Below, piece after piece: positions 23,401 to 32,400 of a DNA stretch of 64,000 nt. The DNA comes from Littorina saxatilis (taxonomy: Eukaryota; Mollusca; Gastropoda; Littorinimorpha; Littorinidae): the NCBI RefSeq assembly GCF_037325665.1, contig NC_090261.1, positions 1,941,490 through 2,005,489 on the forward strand. The letters are read 5' to 3'. The position numbers and the translations under genes are program-made. The stretch's first letter is position 1, and every line of letters starts with the position of its first letter. The notes under the pieces were generated by a model. It ran no database searches. It saw nothing but the letters and a program-made list of their open reading frames with translations, and had not been told where the DNA came from.

Positions 23401-26400
23401 AATTTCCTAAATTGTTTTAAAAACAATTACATCTTATTCCTTGTCGGTTCCTGATTCCAAAAACATATAGATATGATATGTTTGGATTAAAAACACGCTC
23501 AGAAAGTTAAAACGAATAGAGGCACAGAAAAGCGTGCTATGCAGCACAGCGAAACCACTACCGCGCTAAACAGGCTCATCAGTTTCACTCCGTTTTGCAC
23601 AAGCGGCGGACTACGGTCATTGTGAAAAAATGCAGTGCGTTCAGTTTCATTCTGTGAGTTCCACAGCTTGACTAAATGTAGTAATTTCGCCTTACGCGAC
23701 TTGTTTAATTTCTGTTTGCCAATGCCATCGACAGCTTTGTTTGTGACTTTATTTCATGTTTATTTGTGTTCATGTTTTGCTTTTATGGCTATTTTTTGTA
23801 TTAATCAATTTAATGAAACTAGTTTATCGGGGGGAGAATGCTTGAGATGAAATGGTCAATATATTAAAACAGATTTTTGTCTTCTGGTTAATTAGTTGAA
23901 ACATAACCAACATATCAGAATAGTTATCTTTTGGGCGGGGATGTAGCTCAGTCGGTAGCGCGCTGGATTTGTATCCAGTTGGCCGCTGTCAGCGTGAGTT
24001 CATCCCCACGTTCGGCGAGAGATTTATTTCACAGAGTCAACTTTGTGTGCAGACTCTCCTCGGTGTCCGAACACCCCCGTGTGTACACGCAAGCACAAGA
24101 CCAAGTGCGCACAAAAAATATCCTGTAATCCATGTCAGAGTTTGGTGGGTTATAGAAACACGAAAATACCCAGCATGCTTCCTCCGAAAACGGCGTATGG
24201 CTGCCTAAATGGCAGGGTAAAAACGGTCATACACGTAAAATTCCACTCGTGCAAAACACGAGTGTACGTGGGAGTTTTAGCCCACAAACGCAGAAGAAGA
24301 AGAAGTTATCTTTCACTGTTCTACTTCTAGGGTCAGTTTTATTGAGTGACCACATGTTAAATTATTCTTGCTATTTGGAGGCAGGCATGTACAGACATGT
24401 GTTCATTCATTTTGATGTGCATGTAGTAGCTGGAAGGAATGATGTACAGTAAGGTCCTGTTTTACAGAAAGGCTAATATAGGGTGAAGGGGGAGTGTGGG
24501 AGTTCCACACAGAGTCGGAGAAATTTCTCATGTGTATGTAATTGTAAGGAGACCTGAAACAACCAGCCTTGAGTTTTCTTTTTAGTTATGGTATTGGCAG
24601 CAGGCCAGTATATTAGCTGTTAAAAAACTTGCTATGAAAACTTTTATTACTATTGTTGTGTTTTTCCTTTGCAGAGGAAAAGTGGAAAAATTAGATATTC
24701 TCATCGACGACGACGGTAAGTTTTATTTTCATTAACATAATGTACAATTACCCCCCGCGGGTTAGGGGGAAGAATTTACCCGATGCTCCCCAGCATGTCG
24801 TAAGAGGCGACTAACGGATTCTGTTTCTCTTTTTACCCTTGTTAAGTGTTTCTTGTACAGAATATAGTCAATGTTTGTAAAGATTTTAGTCAAGCAGTAT
24901 GTAAGAAATGTTAAGTCCTTTGTACTGGAAACTTGCATTCTCCCAGTAAGGTAATACATTGTACTACGTTGCAAGCCCCTGGAGCAAATTTTTGATTAGT
25001 GCTTTTGTGAACAAGAAACAATTAACAAGTGGCTCTATCCCATCTCCCCCCTTTCCCCGTCGCAATATAACCTTCGTGGTTGAAAACGACGTTAAACACC
25101 AAATAAAGAAAGAAAGAAAGAATGTACAATTGTGTGCATGCATGCACATTCTCACACTCATGCAGTTACGCAATGCACAGAAGAGACATGTGCACACTCA
25201 CAGAGCTACCCCACTTTCTACATTTCCAAATGCAGACTAAAAGTCGCTCATACTCGTACAGACTTCACGAAGAAAATGATTTGACAGCGGGGCTGAAAAG
25301 AGAGAATTGCATGTGTGTATGATGAAGAGAAGACAGGTTGCACTGTATTGTCAAGGTGGAAAAGGTGTGTCTGCATTGTGTTAAACACCGGATGCTATCA
25401 ACTAATAGAGTACCTTGTGTAGAAATGCTGTGACGATAGGATTGCACAATTTGTTAACAATAAAAGGCTGTCAGAAACAAGCACTTTGTTAACAATAAAA
25501 GGCTGTCAGAAACAAGCACTTTGTTAACAATAAAAGGCTGTCAGAAACAAGCACTTTGTTAACAATAAAAGGCTGTCAGAAACAAGCACTTTGTTAACAA
25601 TAAAAGGCTGTCAGAAACAAGCACTTTGTTAACAATAAAAGGCTGTCAGAAACAAGCACTTTGTTAACAATAAAAGGCTGTCAGAAACAAACACTTTGTT
25701 AACAATAAAAGGCTGTCAGAAACAAGCACTTTGTTAACAATAAAAGGCTGTCAGAAACAAACACTTTGTTAACAATAAAAGGCTGTCAGAAACAAGCACT
25801 TTGTTAAAACTAGTGGGGCTGTGAGAAGTGAAGGCATGTACAGTTGCCATGACAACGTGTGCTGTACTGCCATGACAACGTGTGTTGTACTGCCATGACA
25901 ACGTGTGTTGTGTTACAGATATAAAAGATGAGGAAGAGGCGATGGAAGACAACAAGGAAATGGCCACCATGCCCGGCTATGACTTGCTGTCCGAGAGGGA
26001 GAAAAAGGTCAGTGTTGGCTCGCCCACCTTTTGTTCACTTCTCCATTTTACAGGGATGGACCTCATTGTCAAGAAATTGCCCAAGGCGACCAAGACTTGA
26101 ATGTGGCAACCACATACAATCAATGAGGCTTATATCGCGCATATTCCGTGGGTACAGTTCTAGGCGCTCTGCAGTGATGCCGTGTGAGATGAAATTTTAT
26201 ACGGCCAGTAGATTGCAGCCATGTCGGCGCATATTTACCTTTCACGGCCTTATTCCAAGTCACACGGGTATGGTAGACAATTATTAACTGTGCCTATGCA
26301 ATTTTGCCAGGAAAGACCCTTTTGTCAATCGTGGGATCTTTAACGTGCAAACCCAATGTAGTGTACACGGGGGGAGGTTCGGACACCGAAGAGAGTCTGC

Positions 26401-29400
26401 ACACAAAGTTGACTCTGTGAAATAAATTTCCGCCGAACCTGGGATCGAACTCGCGCTGACAGCGGCCAACTGAATACAAATCCAGCGCGCTACCAACTGA
26501 GCTATATCCCCGCCCCATACGTATCCACTTACCTGTCTGACTACTTTGCTTTCCTTAAAGTTGAAGCCAGTATAATGGCATGGGTGAAAGTAGCCCGTCA
26601 ATTGACTGAAATCCGTCAATCTGAAAATAAGTCTGACGGAAATTATGTTTGTTTATGTTTGGTCGTTATTTTTGCCTGTGCGTGTATTGTATGTTTGGTC
26701 GTTTTCTTTGCCTGTGCATGTATAGTTTGTTGGTTATGTTTGGTCGGTTTGTTTGGTCATATTTACCTTTCACGGCCTTATTCCAAGTCACACGGGTATG
26801 GTAGACAATTATTAACTGTGCCTAAGCAATTTTGCCAGGAAAGACCCTTTTGTCAATCGTGGGATCTTTAACGTGCAAACCCAATGTAGTATACACGGGG
26901 GGTGGTTCGGACACCGAAGAGAGTCTGCACACAAAGTTGACTCTGTGAAATAAATTTCCGCCGAACCTGGGATCGAACTCGCGCTGACAGCGGCCAACTG
27001 AATACAAATCCAGTGCGCTACCAACTGAGCTATATCCCCGCCCCATACGTATCCACTTACCTGTCTGACTACTTTGCTTTCCTTAAAGTTGAAGCCAGTA
27101 TAATGGCATGGGTGAAAGTAGCCCGTCAATTGACTGAAATCCGTCAATCTGAAAATAAGTCTGACGGAAAGTATGTTTGTTTATGTTTGGTCGTTATTTT
27201 TGCCTGTGCGTGTATTGTATGTTTGGTCGTTTTCTTTGCCTGTGCATGTATAGTTTGTTGGTTATGTTTGGTCGGTTTCTTTGCCTGTGCGTGTATAGTA
27301 TGCTTGGTCGATGTATGTATTGTAAAGCGCTAAGAGTAGACAATTTTCTAGAATAGCGCTATAAAAGTTTGCATTATTATTATTATTATTATTATTATTA
27401 AATTCCGTCAATCCGCAATTTTTATTAAAAAAAAAAAAAAAAAAATTATTTATTTTTTATTTTTTATTTTTAAGCGGAACGCGTTTTAGAACTGCTATGC
27501 GGTAAAACCTGTAGGTGAGGTTTCTTCGCTTTCGGATTCGCTCTGCATCACGATAAAAAAAAAGTTCTCGCGTTTTGGCAGGCATTACAAAGTGGTGACA
27601 CGATTTCTGCGACAAAGATACCGGTTTTGACGGAAAACGCATGGACAGATCTTATTGATGCTGGTCTAGCCAACAAATGGCGATGGGACTGGTTGGAGTT
27701 CATGAAACTAAAACTGTGTGTGATAAGTTTGGTGCTTGAAACTCAAGTGCTTTTCCTTGAGAACTTTGCACTATAAGAGATGCTACTGCTTAGTTGCTAC
27801 TTTGTGCAGTGCTACATCATGCTGTTTGCATGTGTGACATTCTGTTTCATCATTTATTTCAATGCCTGTCTGGCAATGTTTGCTTCTTATAATTAAATAT
27901 TTCGAACTTTTATTTCAGTTGTTCAGTTGTTCAGTTTCTATTTCATTAGTAATTGGCTGTTGTCAATGTTAATTGTTATCAATTGTGTCGTTGTGTTGGA
28001 AGATGCAAGTGTGAAAAGATACAAAAGAAAAATGATTACTTCTGTGAATTGTTTTGATTTTGTTTACCCTTTTTACAATATCATTAGAATCTGAAGGTAT
28101 TTTTTTTACCTGCATGATAGTGACAAAAAGTGTATTTTTTTGCCAGGAAAGGCCACAAAATCACAATGTATAATGCAAAAATTCGTTTTCGGCCGGCCCT
28201 GGACCCCCTAACGGGGCCCTGCCCCGTACCCCGCCAGGGCCTGGGCGGCCCTTGGACCCCTGCCTCAAAAATTTTTCAGTCAATTTGATTTTCATAGGTT
28301 TCACCCATGTAATGGTAATAATCCCAGTAGACCTGCTGTGCAGTCATACCTAGAATAAGGCCGCTGTGGAAATCAACAGCTGAGCCCTATGTTTACATTT
28401 TATATTTGGTTGTGTCAGTAGAAATTTCTCAGAAATTTTAATCTCCTTTTGGTGTTAGTGGTTTGGTAGTGTTGAATAATACATGTAAAGCTAAATCACT
28501 TCGAATATTCACTTTGGATAGTTGTTTTCATGCTGTTTGGTGCCGTGCTGTTGTGTTATGCTGGATAGTTGTTTTCATGCTGTTTGGTGCCGTGCTGTTG
28601 TGTTATGCTGGAACTGTGTGACATGGAGGTTAATATTGTGTTGTGATTGCAGTTGTGCAATTCCATCCATATGTTGCCTGCCAACTACAACACCATCAAG
28701 ACCTGCATCATCAAGGTCAGTGCTCAGCGCTACATGTCTTGCACACACTTCACCTACACGTCTTGCACACACTTCACCAACACGTCTTGCACACACTTCA
28801 CCAACATGTCTTGCACACACTTCACCTACATGTCTTGCACACACTTCACCTACATGTCTTGCACACACTTCACCTACACGTCTTGCACACACTTCACCTA
28901 CATGTCTTGCACACACTTCACCAACATGTCTTGCACACACTTCACCTACATGTCTTGCACACACTTCACCTACACGTCTTGCACACACTTCACCTACATG
29001 TCTTGCACACACTTCACCAACATGTCTTGCACACACTTCACCAACATGTCTTGCACACACTTCACCAACATGTCTTGCACACACTTCACCTACACGTCTT
29101 GCACACACTTCACCAACATGTCTTGCACACACTTCACCAACATGTCTTGCACACACTTCACCAACATGTCTTGCACACACTTCACCAACATGTCTTGTCG
29201 GTCTCGAATAGCAGCTAGCATCTGCTGAAGAGACATTAAACCCCCAAAACCAACCAACCAACATGTCTTGCACACACTTCACCTACATGTCTTGCACACA
29301 CTTCACCTACATGTCTTGCACACACTTCACCAACATGTCTTGCACACACTTCACCAACACGTATTGCACACACTTCACCTGCAAGCCCCTGGAGCAAATT

Positions 29401-32400
29401 TTTGATTAGTGCTTTTGTGAACAAGAAACAATTGACAAGTGGCTCTATCCCATCTCCCCTCTTTCCCCGTCGCGATATAACCTTCGTGGTTGAAAACGAC
29501 GTTAAACACCAAAGAAAGAAAGAATCACACTTCACCTACACGTCTTGCACACACTTCACTTGAAGGCTGCATTGTATGTATTTTGATGGACCGTCCAATA
29601 TGTTCTCTCACCTGACTCATGAAATGCAAAGTAGTGTAACATCTTCTAATAAACCCTCTGTACTGACAGTAGGACAGTCTCCTTTCAATCTAATGGACCC
29701 TTTGCTGTTCCTTGTCTTACAGTTCAATCTAATGGACCCTTTGCTGTTCCTTGTCTTACAGTTCAATCTGATGGACCCTTTGCTGTTCCTTGTCTTACAG
29801 TTCAATCTGATGGACCCTTTGCTGTTCCTTGTCTTACAGTTCAATCTGATGGACCCTTTGCTGTTCCTTGTCTTACAGTTCAATCTAATGGACCCTTTGC
29901 TGTTCCTTGTCTTACAGTTCAATCTAATGGACCCTTTGCTGTTCCTTGTCTTACAGTTCAATCTGGTGGACCCTTTGCTGTTCCTTGTCTTACAGTTCAA
30001 TCTGATGGACCCTTTGCTGTTCCTTGTCTTACAGTTCAATCTAATGGACCCTTTGCTGTTCCTTGTCTTACAGTTCAATCTGATGGACCCTTTGCTGTTC
30101 CTTGTCTTACAGTTCAATCTAATGGACCCTTTGCTGTTCCTTGTCTTACAGTTCAATCTAATGGACCCTTTGCTGTTCCTTGTCTTACAGTTCAATCTGA
30201 TGGACCCTTTGCTGTTCCTTGTCTTACAGTTCAATCTAATGGACCCTTTGCTGTTCCTTGTCTTACAGTTCAATCTGATGGACCCTTTGCTGTTCCTTGT
30301 CTTACAGTTCAATCTGATGGACCCTTTGCTGTTCCTTGTCTTACAGTTCAATCTGATGGACCCTTTGCTGTTCCTTGTCTTACAGTTCAATCTGATGGAC
30401 CCTTTGCTGTTCCTTGTCTTACAGTTCAATCTAATGGACCCTTTGCTGTTCCTTGTCTTACAGTTCAATCTGATGGACCCTTTGCTGTTCCTTGTCTTAC
30501 AGTTCAATCTGATGGACCCTTTGCTGTTCCTTGTCTTACAGTTCAATCTGATGGACCCTTTGCTGTTCCTTGTCTTACAGTTCAATCTAATGGACCCTTT
30601 GCTGTTCCTTGTCTTACAGTTCAATCTGATGGACCCTTTGCTGTTCCTTGTCTTACAGTTCAATCTGATGGACCCTTTGCTGTTCCTTGTCTTACAGTTC
30701 AATCTGATGGACCCTTTGCTGTTCCTTGTCTTACAGTTCAATCTGATGGACCCTTTGCTGTTCCTTGTCTTACAGTTCAATCTGATGGACCCTTTGCTGT
30801 TCCTTGTCTTACAGTTCAATCTGGTGGACCCTTTGCTGTTCCTTGTCTTACAGTTCAATCTGATGGACCCTTTGCTGTTCCTTGTCTTACAGTTCAATCT
30901 GATGGACCCTTTGCTGTTCCTTGTCTTACAGTTCAATCTAATGGACCCTTTGCTGTTCCTTGTCTTACAGTTCAATCTAATGGACCCTTTGCTGTTCCTT
31001 GTCTTACAGTTCAATCTGGTGGACCCTTTGCTGTTCCTTGTCTTACAGTTCAATCTGATGGACCCTTTGCTGTTCCTTGTCTTACAGTTCAATCTAATGG
31101 ACCCTTTGCTGTTCCTTGTCTTACAGTTCAATCTGATGGACCCTTTGCTGTTCATTGTCTTACAGTTCAATCTGATGGACCCTTTGCTGTTCCTTGTCTT
31201 ACAGTTCAATCTAATGGACCCTTTGCTGTTCCTTGTCTTACAGTTCAATCTGATGGACCCTTTGCTGTTCCTTGTCTTACAGTTCAATCTAATGGACCCT
31301 TTGCTGTTCCTTGTCTTACAGTTCAATCTGATGGACCCTTTGCTGTTCCTTGTCTTACAGTTCAATCTGATGGACCCTTTGCTGTTCCTTGTCTTACAGT
31401 TCAATCTAATGGACCCTTTGCTGTTCCTTGTCTTACAGTTCAATCTGATGGACCCTTTGCTGTTCCTTGTCTTACAGTTCAATCTGATGGACCCTTTGCT
31501 GTTCCTTGTCTTACAGAACTTCAATCTGATGGACCCTTTGCTGTTCCTTGTCTTACAGTTCAATCTGATGGACCCTTTGCTGTTCCTTGTCTTACAGTTC
31601 AATCTGATGGACCCTTTGCTGTTCCTTGTCTTACAGTTCAATCTGATGGACCCTTTGCTGTTCCTTGTCTTACAGTTCAATCTGATGGACCCTTTGCTGT
31701 TCCTTGTCTTACAGTTCAATCTGATGGACCCTTTGCTGTTCCTTGTCTTACAGTTCAATCTAATGGACCCTTTGCTGTTCCTTGTCTTACAGTTCAATCT
31801 GATGGACCCTTTGCTGTTCCTTGTCTTACAGTTCAATCTGGTGGACCCTTTGCTGTTCCTTGTCTTACAGTTCAATCTGATGGACCCTTTGCTGTTCCTT
31901 GTCTTACAGTTCAATCTGGTGGACCCTTTGCTGTTCCTTGTCTTACAGTTCAATCTGGTGGACCCTTTGCTGTTCCTTGTCTTACAGTTCAATCTGATGG
32001 ACCCTTTGCTGTTCCTTGTCTTACAGTTCAATCTGATGGACCCTTTGCTGTTCCTTGTCTTACAGTTCAATCTGATGGACCCTTTGCTGTTCCTTGTCTT
32101 ACAGTTCAATCTGATGGACCCTTTGCTGTTCCTTGTCTTACAGTTCAATCTGATGGACCCTTTGCTGTTCCTTGTCTTACAGTTCAATCTGATGGACCCT
32201 TTGCTGTTCCTTGTCTTACAGTTCAATCTGATGGACCCTTTGCTGTTCCTTGTCTTACAGTCTCCTTACTTAACAGCTCCCTCTCATGTCCAACATGCCG
32301 CTAACCTTCACACTTTGTCATTTTGATAGACTTTGGTTATCTAGAGCCATTCAGTGGCTGAAAATATGACAAATTGGACAATTTTAATGATTGTTTTTGG

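Noticed and set aside
23932-24010. tRNA genes at 23932, 26516, 27044, 37240 and 45783
   Set aside because: The A and B boxes are the heads of tRNA-derived SINEs, with long non-tRNA bodies, tails and in some cases target duplications. The cloverleafs look degenerate.
28522-29282. Histidine- and threonine-rich frames of about 190-235 codons
   Set aside because: Caused by the 24-bp array in TADA2B intron 16.
29576-32326. A 916-codon plus-strand frame and an 869-codon minus-strand frame
   Set aside because: Both are produced by the 39-bp tandem unit, which is 13 codons long and lacks stops in these frames. The two strands are equally open and the flanking residues show no domain.
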